Origin: Erysipelotrichaceae bacterium
Lineage (GTDB): Bacteria > Bacillota_I > Bacilli_A > Erysipelotrichales > Coprobacillaceae
DNA: 64,000 bases
Assembly (NCBI GenBank): GCA_018365815.1
Contig: JAGZJH010000007.1
Location: 1 to 64,000 of the forward strand
Direction: 5' to 3'
Position 1 is the stretch's first letter. Each line of letters begins with the position of its first letter. The position numbers and the translations under genes were made by a program. This document shows, piece after piece, positions 17,600-26,545 of this stretch. The notes beneath the pieces were generated by a model, which worked only from the letters and a program-made list of their open reading frames with translations, searched no databases and was not told the origin of the DNA.

Positions 17600-19051
17600 A
17601 TGTTTGATTTTACTTTCATTTTAATTATTGATTGTATCTCAATACTATCACTCATCTTTTTAGAAAGAAAAAAGCCCGTTGAAGCATTGGCTTGGATATT
17701 AGTGGTCGTTTTTTTACCAATTTTAGGAGCATTACTCTATATCTTTTTTGGAGATACAATCAGTTTAAAATTCCAATTCAAATTTTATAAAAATAAGGAA
17801 TTAGATGAATCAATTACCACGTTCATTGATTATCAAAAACAATTACTACAATATCAAAATTTACCTCAGGTTAAGGAAGAATATAAAGATATTTTATATA
17901 TGATTATGAACCAAAACAAAAGTAGCTATACTTTAGATAACAAAGTAGAAATCATTGTTGATGGTCATGAATATAAAGAAAAGCTATTTAATGATATTAA
18001 AAATGCAAAAAAAAGTATTTGTATTGCTTACTATATCATTTCAAATAATAAAATGGGTCATGAGTTTATGCAATTACTCATCGATAAAGCTAATGAAGGC
18101 ATTGAAGTAAGAGTAATCTATGACTTTATTGGCGGTTTTTTTATGCAATATTTTAATCGTTACTACTTTAAAAAACTTAAAAAAGCAGGTGGAAAAGTTT
18201 TTAGATTTCTACCGTCATTCTGGAGTTCATTGTTAAGAATTAATTATCGTTATCATCGAAAAATGGCTATTATCGATAGTAAAATCGGATATACCGGTGG
18301 TTTTAATATCGGAGATGAATACTTAGGATTAAGAAAATCATGCACCCCTTGGCGTGACACTCAAATTCGTGTAGAAGGTGATGTGGTCTTTGATTTATTA
18401 GTGAAATATATACAAGATTATGAATACGTACGTTCACTAAGTAAAAACGCTCCAAAAGAGGAATATGAACATTTATTTACAAATTTAGTCCATAGTAGCC
18501 CTGGTGAGGTATGTATGCAATTAGTGGCTTGTGGACCTGAAATTATTCAAGAAGAAATCAAAGATGCCTATATTAAAATGATTAATAAAGCTTCAAAATA
18601 TGTTTATATCCAAACTCCATACTTTATTCCCGATGAGTCAATCATGACTGCATTACGTTTAGCTATTAACTCTGGTGTTGATGTGAAAATCATAATTCCC
18701 GGTATTCCTGATAAAAGTTCAGTCTATTTAGCATCACTTTCTTTTGTCTATGACCTTCTTGAATTAGGAATAGAAGTTTATACATATAATGGATTTATTC
18801 ATGCTAAAAATATAATTATTGATGATTATGTAGTTTCTATTGGTTCAACAAATATTGATGTTCGAAGTTTTGCTTTAAATTTTGAAATTAATTCATTTAT
18901 TTTTAATGAAAAATTCGCTACACACAATAAAGAAATTTTCTTAAACGATATCAAACATTCAACTCTATATACTATGGAAAAATATAAAAATAGACCTGCT
19001 ATTTCTCGTTTAGGAAGCCATATTTTAAGATTGTTTTCAACAATCATGTAA
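17600..19051 (+). CDS. cls: Cardiolipin synthase (phospholipase D family)
   Basis: Condenses two phosphatidylglycerols into cardiolipin at the membrane. Two N-terminal transmembrane helices (about 1-55) are followed by two HKD motifs: HRKMAIIDSKIGYTGGFN (from about 219) and HAKNIIIDDYVVSIGSTN (from about 401). A frame opens at 17573, but GGAGGAG lies 5 bases before ATG 17600. At 483 residues it is standard. mutY follows by 13 bases, so the two are probably one transcript. Confidence 0.95.
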   Translation: MFDFTFILIIDCISILSLIFLERKKPVEALAWILVVVFLPILGALLYIFFGDTISLKFQFKFYKNKELDESITTFIDYQKQLLQYQNLPQVKEEYKDILYMIMNQNKSSYTLDNKVEIIVDGHEYKEKLFNDIKNAKKSICIAYYIISNNKMGHEFMQLLIDKANEGIEVRVIYDFIGGFFMQYFNRYYFKKLKKAGGKVFRFLPSFWSSLLRINYRYHRKMAIIDSKIGYTGGFNIGDEYLGLRKSCTPWRDTQIRVEGDVVFDLLVKYIQDYEYVRSLSKNAPKEEYEHLFTNLVHSSPGEVCMQLVACGPEIIQEEIKDAYIKMINKASKYVYIQTPYFIPDESIMTALRLAINSGVDVKIIIPGIPDKSSVYLASLSFVYDLLELGIEVYTYNGFIHAKNIIIDDYVVSIGSTNIDVRSFALNFEINSFIFNEKFATHNKEIFLNDIKHSTLYTMEKYKNRPAISRLGSHILRLFSTIM

Positions 19052-19064
19052 AGGAGGAAAAAAC

Positions 19065-20069
19065 TTGTTTGCTTTAGATTTAGTTTCATGGTATCAACAT
19101 CATCTTCGCCATTTACCTTGGCGTCAAACTAATGATCCTTATTTAATATGGATTAGTGAAATCATGCTTCAACAAACACAAGTTGATACAGTAATCCCAT
19201 ATTATTTAAAATTTATTGAACGATTTAATAATGTTGAAGCTTTGGCAAACGCCAATATCGAAGAAGTTTATAAATATTGGGAAGGGTTAGGATATTATTC
19301 ACGTGCTAGAAACTTACAATATGCAGCAAAACAAATTGTCAACGACTATCATGGTAAATTTCCAACTAATGCCAAAGAATTAATCAATTTAAAAGGAATT
19401 GGTCCCTATACATCTTGTGCCATTAGTTCAATTGCTTTTTTAGAACCGGTAAGTGCAATTGACGGTAACGCCTTACGTATTATAAGTCGTACTCATTTAC
19501 TGCATGATAATATTGCATTAAATACAACCTTCAAAAAAATAAAAAACATCGGAGATAGTTTAATCCAAGAAGTTAATCCTAGTGATTTTAACCAAGCCAT
19601 GATGGATTTAGGGGCAACAATTTGTAAACCTAAAAAACCTCAATGTGAGATTTGTCCGATACAAAAACACTGTTTGGCTTATCAAAATCAACAACAAGAT
19701 ATTTTACCAATTAATATTAAAAAACGTTATAATAAAGATATTCACTATATTACCGGCATTATTACTTACCAAGATCAGATTATGCTTATTAAAAATGAAA
19801 AAGGATTATTATCTAATTTATACAGTTGCATTCAATATGAAGTAGATGATCCTTATGAATTTATTGAACAATTTAAAAAACAATTTAATCAACAATTAAC
19901 CTTAATTAGCAAAGTTAAAGATATAAAACACATTTTTACACATCGCACATGGTATATGCATGTCTACCACTTTGAATTGAAAACAAAAAATCCCCATTTA
20001 TATACTAAAAAAAAGATAGATGAATTACCTATCTCTACTGCACACCTTAAAGTGTTAAAAACTATTTAA
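19065..20069 (+). CDS. mutY: A/G-specific adenine DNA glycosylase MutY
   Basis: Removes adenine mispaired with 8-oxoguanine. Key residues are Glu32 in SEIMLQQTQVDTV, the helix-hairpin-helix LKGIGPYTS (109-117), catalytic Asp133 in IDGNALRI, and the [4Fe-4S] loop C-x6-C-x2-C-x5-C (Cys187-Cys203). A NUDIX-like 8-oxoG recognition domain follows. The start is TTG at 19065 behind AAGGAGG. At 334 residues it is slightly short but complete. Its last codons overlap the stop of the convergent XRE gene and contain its own terminator. Confidence 0.95.
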   Translation: MFALDLVSWYQHHLRHLPWRQTNDPYLIWISEIMLQQTQVDTVIPYYLKFIERFNNVEALANANIEEVYKYWEGLGYYSRARNLQYAAKQIVNDYHGKFPTNAKELINLKGIGPYTSCAISSIAFLEPVSAIDGNALRIISRTHLLHDNIALNTTFKKIKNIGDSLIQEVNPSDFNQAMMDLGATICKPKKPQCEICPIQKHCLAYQNQQQDILPINIKKRYNKDIHYITGIITYQDQIMLIKNEKGLLSNLYSCIQYEVDDPYEFIEQFKKQFNQQLTLISKVKDIKHIFTHRTWYMHVYHFELKTKNPHLYTKKKIDELPISTAHLKVLKTI

Positions 20070-20081
20070 GGTGTCTTTTTT
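20042..20081 (+). terminator. Terminator embedded in the end of mutY
   Basis: ACACCTTAAA and TTTAAGGTGT (20042-20051, 20065-20074) form a perfect 10-bp stem with a 13-base loop followed by CTTTTTTT. The stem is coding sequence for the C-termini of both mutY and the opposing XRE gene. Confidence 0.75.
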
Positions 20082-20490
20082 TATATAAATGAATTTGAAA
20101 CTCAATAAAATCATTAACAATGTCAACAAATTGTTGTCTTTGTTCATAATCCAAACTATCAAAATCAATATCTTCCTGACCAAAAGAATAAGTTAACAAC
20201 TCTTCTATTGTTAATTTATAATTGAGTAATGGATTATCTTCTCGGCTATCAATATAATGAACAGATGTTAAAAAATCATAAGTTGAAATTCCTAATCCCT
20301 TGCTTAATTCTTCAATTGCTTCTAAAGTTGGCATAATTGGGCGATTAGTTTTAGAATTTTTCCCAGTTTCAATCATATTAATATAAGAACGACTTAAAAC
20401 ACATCTATCTAAAACATCGCTCACTGATAACTCCTTTGATTTACGTGTTTCTCTAACGAATTCAGAAATTCTTTTTGTTAACTCTTCCAC
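20062..20490 (-). CDS. XRE-family transcriptional regulator (copy 1)
   Basis: A 142-residue protein with an N-terminal helix-turn-helix of the Cro/C1 type (about residues 8-75; LSRSYINMIETGKNS is the recognition region) and a C-terminal acidic/aromatic segment. It starts with GTG behind GAGGTGG. It is clearly paralogous to the next gene: both share SRSY, PTL..IEEL..GL and the YIDS/FIDA..PLLNY tail block. No toxin or metabolic partner is adjacent. A palindrome (ACTGTAT..ATACAGT) lies in its upstream region, which suggests autoregulation. Confidence 0.85.
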   Translation of the reverse strand: MEELTKRISEFVRETRKSKELSVSDVLDRCVLSRSYINMIETGKNSKTNRPIMPTLEAIEELSKGLGISTYDFLTSVHYIDSREDNPLLNYKLTIEELLTYSFGQEDIDFDSLDYEQRQQFVDIVNDFIEFQIHLYKKRHLK

Positions 20491-20551
20491 CTAACCACCT
20501 CGTTTATTTTATTGTATAAAAATAAACATTGAAAGTTTAGTATAACGTTTA

Positions 20552-20576
20552 TTAGCATACTGTATTTATATACAGT
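20552..20576. promoter_or_regulatory. Candidate operator upstream of XRE copy 1
   Basis: TTAGCATACTGTAT (20552-20565) overlaps the 7-bp inverted repeat ACTGTAT-TTAT-ATACAGT (20559-20576). A near-identical string, TTAGTATACTGTAT, lies upstream of XRE copy 2 at 21074-21087. Sharing by two paralogous regulators supports an operator role. Confidence 0.45.
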
Positions 20577-20969
20577 TCACTTATTATTTAAATAGCTATA
20601 AATTTGAAATTGAATAAACTCATTAATTAAATTAACAATTCTATTTTGAGTATCTTCATCAATATTTTCAAAACCGATTTGTTTATTATTAAATGAATAA
20701 TTTAATAATGGATCTTGTTCTTTAGCATCTATAAAATCAATAGCATTTAAAAAATCAAAAGTCGTAACATCTAAACCAAGACATAATTCCTCAATTGTAT
20801 CTAAAGTAGGTGAAATCGGTTTTTGTGTTGAAGAATTAATCCCACATTCAATCACATTTAAATAAGAGCGACTCAACTTACAATGATCAACAACATATTT
20901 AATTGTAAATTTTTTAGCCTTTAGGGTTTGCTTAACATATGATGAAATTTTCTTTGAACGCTCGTTCAC
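20577..20969 (-). CDS. XRE-family transcriptional regulator (copy 2)
   Basis: A 130-residue paralogue of the neighbouring XRE protein, with the same N-terminal helix-turn-helix (LSRSYLNVIECGINS) and the same C-terminal block (DFLNAIDFIDAKEQDPLLNY). It starts with GTG behind AAAGGAAG. The gene is 86 bases upstream of copy 1, a tandem duplication that has diverged. It is divergent from the DUF421 gene, which is a possible target. Confidence 0.85.
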   Translation of the reverse strand: MNERSKKISSYVKQTLKAKKFTIKYVVDHCKLSRSYLNVIECGINSSTQKPISPTLDTIEELCLGLDVTTFDFLNAIDFIDAKEQDPLLNYSFNNKQIGFENIDEDTQNRIVNLINEFIQFQIYSYLNNK

Positions 20970-21073
20970 TTTACCACTTCCTTTACCTATTATTTTATAA
21001 AATAATAACTATAAAGTGGATGGCCCTAACAACAAACATGCTAAATAGTTTCATTATTTACAATACTATGTAG

Positions 21074-21087
21074 TTAGTATACTGTAT
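21074..21087. promoter_or_regulatory. Candidate operator between XRE copy 2 and DUF421 gene
   Basis: TTAGTATACTGTAT differs by one base from the copy upstream of XRE copy 1 (20552-20565). It sits in the divergent intergenic region and could control both genes. Confidence 0.4.
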
Positions 21088-21127
21088 AATTTATATCTTT
21101 TTGTCAATATTATTGTGAGGTGATTGA

Positions 21128-21790
21128 ATGCAAACAATTATTATGAGTGTCGTTTCTATCATTGTATTACTAATTATTACAAGAATATTAGGTTATCGAC
21201 AAATTTCACAATTAAGTTTATATGACTATATTATCGGTATTACAATTGGTTCAATATGTGCTGAATTATCAATTACTAATTTCAATTCATTTTATGACCC
21301 TTTAATTTCACTTATTGTATATGGAATTGTAACTTTATTTATTTCTAAAATCACGCAAAAATCAAATAAAATTCGCTATATTTTAGAAGGTAAACCCGTG
21401 GTTTTATTTTTTAATAATGAATTTTATTACAATAATTTTCAAACTACAAAAATTGATATGAGTGAATTTTTAATGAACTGTCGTAATTTAGGCTACTTTG
21501 ATTTATCTCAAATCCATATGGCAATATTAGAAACTAACGGGAAATTAAGTATATTACCAACTACTTCATCAAGACCGGTAAATGTTAAAGAGATGCAAGT
21601 CAATGTAAAACAAGAGCCCTATGTTTTTCATATTATTATTGATGGAAAAGTAAATGAAAATAATTTAAAAATGATTCACAAGGATCATAAATGGTTGATA
21701 AGTCAACTTACTAATTATAATTTAACACTTGATGAAACCTTTTTAGCAACTTTTGATAGTGTTCATCAATTTAGAGCATATAAAAAATAA
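21128..21790 (+). CDS. DUF421 membrane protein (YetF/YdfR type)
   Basis: A 220-residue protein with three N-terminal transmembrane segments (about 4-22, 35-50 and 58-76) bearing RILGYRQISQLSLYDYIIGI, the family signature, then the cytoplasmic YDFR-like beta domain (EGKPVVLFFNNEF, MSEFLMNCRNLGYF). Bacillus homologues sit in the spore or cell membrane; YetF-type proteins have been linked to spore germination and membrane integrity. GAGGTGATTGA precedes the ATG. Confidence 0.88.
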   Translation: MQTIIMSVVSIIVLLIITRILGYRQISQLSLYDYIIGITIGSICAELSITNFNSFYDPLISLIVYGIVTLFISKITQKSNKIRYILEGKPVVLFFNNEFYYNNFQTTKIDMSEFLMNCRNLGYFDLSQIHMAILETNGKLSILPTTSSRPVNVKEMQVNVKQEPYVFHIIIDGKVNENNLKMIHKDHKWLISQLTNYNLTLDETFLATFDSVHQFRAYKK

Positions 21791-21814
21791 GAGAATCGCT
21801 TTGATTCTCTTATT
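21786..21814 (+). terminator. Terminator after the DUF421 gene
   Basis: AATAAGAGAATC-GCTTT-GATTCTCTTATT is a perfect 12-bp stem overlapping the stop codon. The T-run after it is weak. Confidence 0.7.
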
Positions 21815-22207
21815 AGTGTTTTTACTTACTCTAGTTTAAACTTATTTAATTTTAGTTATTTATTGCTTTAATGATTTTAAAAATTATCTTTTTACATATT
21901 AAAAACTAGAAAAATGAACATAAATTTGATTAATTTCTAACTCAAAAAGGCAAATAAAAATGTATATTGTAACTTAACATTTAAATAATAAAACAAATTT
22001 CTCTTTAATTAAATTAACAAGTAAAAATCTGTGACATGTCATTTATTAAATTGCATATTATGATATGTATAAATAGTTATAGGATTGAATAAACAAAAGG
22101 TAGAAGTTAGTGTGTTATAGTGATTACTCTTGTTCTACATTTTATTTGACTTAAATTTTAAAGATTTAAAACCTATTTAAAAAATATAAAATAAATTAAG
22201 TATCTCC
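21815..22207. other. AT-rich stretch without recognisable gene
   Basis: About 390 bases of very AT-rich DNA. I find no frame with a ribosome-binding site and no RNA family that I recognise. The only notable string is the palindrome TGACATGTCA at 22032-22041. It could be decayed sequence or carry a small RNA. Confidence 0.5.
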
Positions 22208-22741
22208 TTATTTATAAGTTAAAATATCACTTACTGATTTTCGTTTAGGCATTTCAACTGTTTCATTATAATAACCAATTGCAATGATGGCCATCAAATC
22301 TTCTGTATCAGGAATTTGTAAATAGTCTCTAATTCCTTTTTCATCATAAATTCCCACAATCAATGAACCTAAACCAAGTTCTGTTGCTTTTAAACAGATA
22401 TTTTGAACTTGTAATCCATTATCAAAACATTGCCAGCCATGTCCTAAATGTGTTTCGGCTTCACCTTGACGATTATATCCACTACGTCCTTTAACAACTG
22501 TTGATATAATTAAAACCGGTGCATCTTTTAAACTTTCTTGATTAAATGATGGAAAGTATTGCATAAATTGTTTAATTTTTGCTTTTTCATTTAACACATA
22601 ATAACGTGAAACTTGTGAATTTTTCCATGATGGCGCATAAATTGCTGCTTGAATTAATGATTCAATAATTTCATTAGAAACTGATTGATTGGTATATTGA
22701 CGAATACTTCTTCTTTTGATTAAACATTCTTGTAATTCCAT
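22208..22741 (-). CDS. Nitroreductase-family FMN oxidoreductase
   Basis: A 177-residue FMN enzyme. The N-terminus has the typical RRSIRQYTNQSVSNE, and later come APSWKNSQVSRY and TELGLGSLIVGIYDE, the flavin-binding segments. The substrate is unknown. The open frame extends to 22804, but GGGGGG lies 8 bases before ATG 22741, and the extra 21 residues would be translated terminator sequence. A terminator separates it from the P-loop kinase gene upstream. Confidence 0.88.
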   Translation of the reverse strand: MELQECLIKRRSIRQYTNQSVSNEIIESLIQAAIYAPSWKNSQVSRYYVLNEKAKIKQFMQYFPSFNQESLKDAPVLIISTVVKGRSGYNRQGEAETHLGHGWQCFDNGLQVQNICLKATELGLGSLIVGIYDEKGIRDYLQIPDTEDLMAIIAIGYYNETVEMPKRKSVSDILTYK

Positions 22742-22783
22742 ATGTTCTTCCCCCCTTTTTTTAATTATATCACAGCATAAAAA

Positions 22784-22804
22784 AAGCTCAACTAAGTTGA
22801 GCAA
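22784..22804 (-). terminator. Terminator after the P-loop kinase gene
   Basis: GCTCAAC-TAA-GTTGAGC (22786-22802), with a run of seven T residues on the reverse strand, directly follows the kinase stop codon. Confidence 0.85.
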
Positions 22805-23392
22805 TTACTTATCTAATAAATAAGCTGATACTTCTTTTAAAGAAGCTTCATATTCTTCTGTTGAAGAATTATGGAAAATAATTAATTCTCCATTACAATT
22901 TGGGTCTGGAAATAAATTAGGAATTGAATAATCACGACTAGCTATATATTCATCCCAGTTCGCTAATTTCCATGTGTCACGATCTGAATTTCTTTCAATC
23001 ATACGTTGACGACATACTTCAATATCTGTATCCACCCAAATAATATATAATTTTGCATCTTTTTCTTTTAATTTTGCCATCATATTATCCATCCACTCTT
23101 GATTACGGATTTCACGAGTAAATGGTGCATTAATTAAAACAATTTCTGCATAATCTAATGCTTCTAAAGCTAAATCCACAATTACATCATATTCAGGATT
23201 ACGAATCCAATCTTCAAAAAATTGTGAACTACGATTTGGTTCCTCATTAGCTGCTTTGAAAATTTGATGTGATAATGGAATAAGTGTATCTTTATCTAAA
23301 TATACAATATTTTTTAGTGCTTTAGACAATTGCTTAGAGACAAATGTTTTTCCACAAGCTGGTGGTGATGTCACTAAAAGTAATTTTTTCAT
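22805..23392 (-). CDS. P-loop nucleoside/zeta-like kinase (AAA_33 type)
   Basis: A 195-residue P-loop protein. Walker A TSPPACGKTFVSKQL is at residues 8-22, a DKD strand end at about 33-35, INAPFTREIR in the middle, and the lid-like CRQRMIERNSDRDTWK near residues 137-152. The pattern fits small-molecule or uncharacterised kinases of the AAA_33/zeta group. There is no antitoxin partner, so a toxin role is unlikely. The substrate is unknown. Confidence 0.75.
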   Translation of the reverse strand: MKKLLLVTSPPACGKTFVSKQLSKALKNIVYLDKDTLIPLSHQIFKAANEEPNRSSQFFEDWIRNPEYDVIVDLALEALDYAEIVLINAPFTREIRNQEWMDNMMAKLKEKDAKLYIIWVDTDIEVCRQRMIERNSDRDTWKLANWDEYIASRDYSIPNLFPDPNCNGELIIFHNSSTEEYEASLKEVSAYLLDK

Positions 23393-23639
23393 ATATAATC
23401 CTCCATAAATAATGTCTTACAAATTTTGACCACACAACATTTTATACCTATAAATAGTATGTGTCAATATTTTCACCTACATAATTAATAAAAAGATATA
23501 GGTAATACATTTCAAAAAGATTATATACTAAAAACTAATTAAAATAAAGTATTTTTAAAAACTGAAAATGATTTTTTTCACAAAGTGAATTATCATATTC
23601 AAAATCTAAAAAGCTATACGCTTTATTTAAATTTTATAC
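23393..23639. other. AT-rich region upstream of the guaB promoter
   Basis: About 250 bases between the divergent kinase gene and the guaB promoter. I looked for a purine riboswitch and see none of its conserved core. No frame or clear hairpin is supported. Confidence 0.45.
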
Positions 23640-23668
23640 TTGACTTGTGATATTAATAACGATATTAT
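23640..23668 (+). promoter_or_regulatory. Sigma-A-type promoter of guaB
   Basis: TTGACT (23640-23645), 17-base spacer and TATTAT (23663-23668), ending 30 bases before the guaB ATG. This leaves a short leader with the AAAGGAG site. Confidence 0.75.
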
Positions 23669-23698
23669 AAATTAAATACAAGAAAAAGGAGAAAGAAT

Positions 23699-25207
23699 AT
23701 GGCATTTTATTACAGTGAACCCTCTCGTACATTTAACGAGTATTTATTAGTTCCAGGTTACTCTTCTAGTGAGTGTCAACCTAAAAACGTAAGTTTAAAA
23801 ACCCCTTTAGTAAAATTTAAAAAAGGTGAAGAACCTGCAATTAGTATGAACATTCCTCTTGTTTCAGCAATCATGCAATCTGTATCTAATGATACAATGG
23901 CTGTTGCTTTAGCAAAAGAAGGGGGAGTTTCGTTTATTTACGGTTCTCAATCTGTAGAAGATGAAGCTGCAATGGTTAAAAGAGCAAAATCTTATAAAGC
24001 CGGTTTTGTAATCAGTGATTCTAACATTATGCCAGAATCAACTTTAGCAGATGTAATTAAATTAAAAGAAACAACAGGTCATTCAACAATGGCTGTTACT
24101 ACTGATGGAACAACTAATGGAAAATTATTAGGAATTGTAACAGGCAGAGATTATAGAGTTTCTCGTATGGACTTATCTACACCTGTTAAAGAATTTATGA
24201 CTCCATTTAAAAAATTAATTACAGCTCATGAAGGTGTGACCTTAAAAGAAGCTAATGATATGATTTGGGAACATAAATTAAATGCGTTGCCAATCATTAA
24301 CGATGAACAACAATTATTATATTTTGTATTTAGAAAAGATTATGAGTCTAAAAAAGACAATCCTAACGAATTACTTGATTCAAGTAAACGTTACATTGTT
24401 GGAGCGGGAATTAATACAAGAGACTACGCTACTCGTGTACCTGCTTTAATTGAAGCCGGTGCTGATGTATTATGTATCGATTCTTCAGAAGGTTTTAGCG
24501 AATGGCAAAAACTAACTATTGACTGGATTAGAGAGCATTACGGTGATAGCGTAAAAGTTGGAGCAGGAAATGTAGTTGATCGTGAAGGATTTAGATTTTT
24601 AGCCGATGCTGGTGCTGACTTTGTTAAAATCGGTATTGGTGGTGGTTCAATTTGTATCACTCGTGAACAAAAAGGAATTGGACGAGGACAAGCTACTGCA
24701 ACTATTGAAGTTGCAAAAGCAAGAGATGAATATTTTGAAGAAACTGGAATTTATATTCCAATTTGTAGTGATGGTGGAATCGTTCATGACTATCATATGA
24801 CTTTAGCTTTAGCAATGGGTGCTGACTTTATCATGTTAGGAAGATATTTTTCTAGATTTGATGAATCACCAACAAATAAAGTCGTAATTAACGGTCAATA
24901 TATGAAAGAATACTGGGGAGAAGGAAGTGCACGTGCGCGTAACTGGCAACGTTATGACATGGGTGGCGATGCTAAACTTTCTTTTGAAGAAGGTGTAGAC
25001 TCATATGTTCCTTATGCCGGTAAATTAAAAGATAATGTGGCATTAACTTTAAATAAAGTCAAATCAACAATGTGTAACTGTGGGGCTTTAACTATTGCTG
25101 AATTGCAAGAAAAGGCAAAAATTACATTAGTTTCTTCAACAAGTATCGTTGAAGGAGGAGCACATGACGTTTTATTAAAAGACTCTGTGCCAAATCAAAA
25201 TAAATAA
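23699..25207 (+). CDS. guaB: IMP dehydrogenase
   Basis: Oxidises IMP to XMP with NAD, the committed step of GMP synthesis. The 502-residue protein has the barrel split by a CBS pair (about residues 95-225), the NAD/IMP site [12 protein letters not shown], the IMP-binding loop [12 protein letters not shown] with catalytic Cys319, and the later EGGAHDV near the C-terminus. Its N-terminus ([20 protein letters not shown]) and C-terminal extension follow a clade of IMPDHs slightly longer than B. subtilis GuaB. AAAGGAG precedes the ATG. Confidence 0.95.
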   Translation: MAFYYSEPSRTFNEYLLVPGYSSSECQPKNVSLKTPLVKFKKGEEPAISMNIPLVSAIMQSVSNDTMAVALAKEGGVSFIYGSQSVEDEAAMVKRAKSYKAGFVISDSNIMPESTLADVIKLKETTGHSTMAVTTDGTTNGKLLGIVTGRDYRVSRMDLSTPVKEFMTPFKKLITAHEGVTLKEANDMIWEHKLNALPIINDEQQLLYFVFRKDYESKKDNPNELLDSSKRYIVGAGINTRDYATRVPALIEAGADVLCIDSSEGFSEWQKLTIDWIREHYGDSVKVGAGNVVDREGFRFLADAGADFVKIGIGGGSICITREQKGIGRGQATATIEVAKARDEYFEETGIYIPICSDGGIVHDYHMTLALAMGADFIMLGRYFSRFDESPTNKVVINGQYMKEYWGEGSARARNWQRYDMGGDAKLSFEEGVDSYVPYAGKLKDNVALTLNKVKSTMCNCGALTIAELQEKAKITLVSSTSIVEGGAHDVLLKDSVPNQNK

Positions 25208-25227
25208 AAGGCGAAAGCCTTTTTTTA
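25207..25227 (+). terminator. Terminator of guaB
   Basis: AAAGGC-GAAA-GCCTTT stem with a stable GNRA-type tetraloop and a run of T residues, overlapping the last base of the stop codon. Confidence 0.9.
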
Positions 25228-25229
25228 AT

Positions 25230-25258
25230 TAGACAAAGTTCGTCAATTTTGCTACAAT
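25230..25258 (+). promoter_or_regulatory. Promoter of the phosphofructokinase gene
   Basis: TAGACA (25230-25235), 17 bases, TACAAT (25253-25258). It begins 2 bases after the guaB terminator and lies 30 bases before the start codon. Confidence 0.65.
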
Positions 25259-25288
25259 ATTAGCGATATTACAAATTGGAGGTTCATT

Positions 25289-26533
25289 ATGAAAAAACGC
25301 AATTGTTTAGTCGGACAATCTGGCGGTCCTACTGCAGCCATTAATGCCACATTGGCTGGAGTTATCGCTAAATGCCAGGAAGAAAATTTTAATAAAATTT
25401 ATGGTGCCATTAACGGAATTAAAGGATTATTATCTTTACAATATATGGACTTAAATGAAAAGTTCAATACATCTGAGGCTTTAGAAAATTTAAGAGCAAC
25501 TCCTGCCATGTATTTAGGAAGTTGTCGCTACAAACTCCCTTCATATGATGAAAGTCCTGATGTTTACACCAAAATATTTGAAATTTTTGAAACATTAGAA
25601 ATTACTGATTTTTTCTATATTGGTGGGAATGATTCTATGGATACAGTTTTAAAACTATCTGTCTACGCTAAAATGATGAATAAGGAAGTCAATATTATTG
25701 GGATTCCTAAGACTATTGATAATGATTTAATGGGAAGTGACCATACTCCTGGATTTGGTTCTGCAGCCAAATATGTCGCAACTTCATTACTTGAAATTGC
25801 CCATGATAGTATGATTTACCAATTACAATCAATTACAATTGTTGAAATAATGGGACGCAATGCCGGATGGTTAACTGCTGCTGCTGCTTTAGCACGTAAT
25901 AGTTACAACACAGCTCCTGACTTAATTTATTTGCCTGAAGTCGTATTTGATAAAGAAAAATTTGTCGAAGCAATTGGTGAAGTATTTAAACGTAAACGTG
26001 GAGTAGTCATTGCTGTTTCTGAAGGAATTAAAGATAAAGATGGTAACTATTTAGACCAAGATTCACGTTATACTAAAAAAGATGCTTTTGGACATATTAT
26101 TCATTCAGGAACTGCTAAAGTATTAGAAACAATTGCTTTTCAAGCGTTCCATTGTAAAGTTAGAAGTATTGAATTAAATGTATTACAACGTTGTGCTATG
26201 CACTGTGCAAGTTTAACAGATAACAACGAATCTTTTGAAATTGGTAAAGCCGCTGTTAAACACGCAATTAATAACGAAACAGGAAAAATGATGGTATTTA
26301 AACGTTTAAATACACCTGATTATCAAATTGAAATTGACGCTATTGACGTAAGTAATGCCGCTAATTTAGAAAAGAAAGTTCCAGTTGAATGGATTAATGA
26401 AAAAGGAAATGATATTATGCCTTCTTTATATGAATATTTAGCCCCATTAATTGTTGGAGAAGTAAGTGTTCCATATCAAAATGGTATTCCTCAGTATTTA
26501 GATATTACACATTTAGAAACCCAAGAAAATTAA
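25289..26533 (+). CDS. 6-phosphofructokinase, probably pyrophosphate-dependent
   Basis: Phosphorylates fructose-6-phosphate in glycolysis. The 414-residue protein belongs to the longer PFK clade. Two diagnostic positions favour pyrophosphate over ATP: the GGDGS loop reads GGNDS (112-116, Asp where ATP enzymes have Gly), and the PGTID motif reads PKTID (140-144, Lys for Gly). The first loop residue is Asn instead of the usual Asp. MGRNAGW and the hexose-phosphate site are present. Phosphoryl donor is inferred from motifs only. GGAGG lies upstream of the ATG. Confidence 0.92.
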   Translation: MKKRNCLVGQSGGPTAAINATLAGVIAKCQEENFNKIYGAINGIKGLLSLQYMDLNEKFNTSEALENLRATPAMYLGSCRYKLPSYDESPDVYTKIFEIFETLEITDFFYIGGNDSMDTVLKLSVYAKMMNKEVNIIGIPKTIDNDLMGSDHTPGFGSAAKYVATSLLEIAHDSMIYQLQSITIVEIMGRNAGWLTAAAALARNSYNTAPDLIYLPEVVFDKEKFVEAIGEVFKRKRGVVIAVSEGIKDKDGNYLDQDSRYTKKDAFGHIIHSGTAKVLETIAFQAFHCKVRSIELNVLQRCAMHCASLTDNNESFEIGKAAVKHAINNETGKMMVFKRLNTPDYQIEIDAIDVSNAANLEKKVPVEWINEKGNDIMPSLYEYLAPLIVGEVSVPYQNGIPQYLDITHLETQEN

Positions 26534-26545
26534 CTCTTGGGTTTT
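26517..26545. terminator. Bidirectional terminator between pfk and the MocR gene
   Basis: AAACCCAAGA / TCTTGGGTTT, a 10-bp stem with an 8-base loop, followed by TTTTAT on the plus strand. The converging genes overlap by 4 bases inside the loop, so both stop codons lie in it. Confidence 0.85.

Noticed and set aside
20062..20969. XRE pair as a toxin-antitoxin system
   Set aside because: Neither neighbour is a recognisable toxin; both genes encode regulators of the same family.
22805..23392. P-loop kinase as a zeta toxin
   Set aside because: No epsilon antitoxin adjacent, and its own terminator isolates it; a metabolic or unknown kinase is more likely.
23393..23639. Possible purine riboswitch upstream of guaB
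   Set aside because: The conserved purine-aptamer loops and P1 are not present; the promoter sits only 30 bases before the gene.
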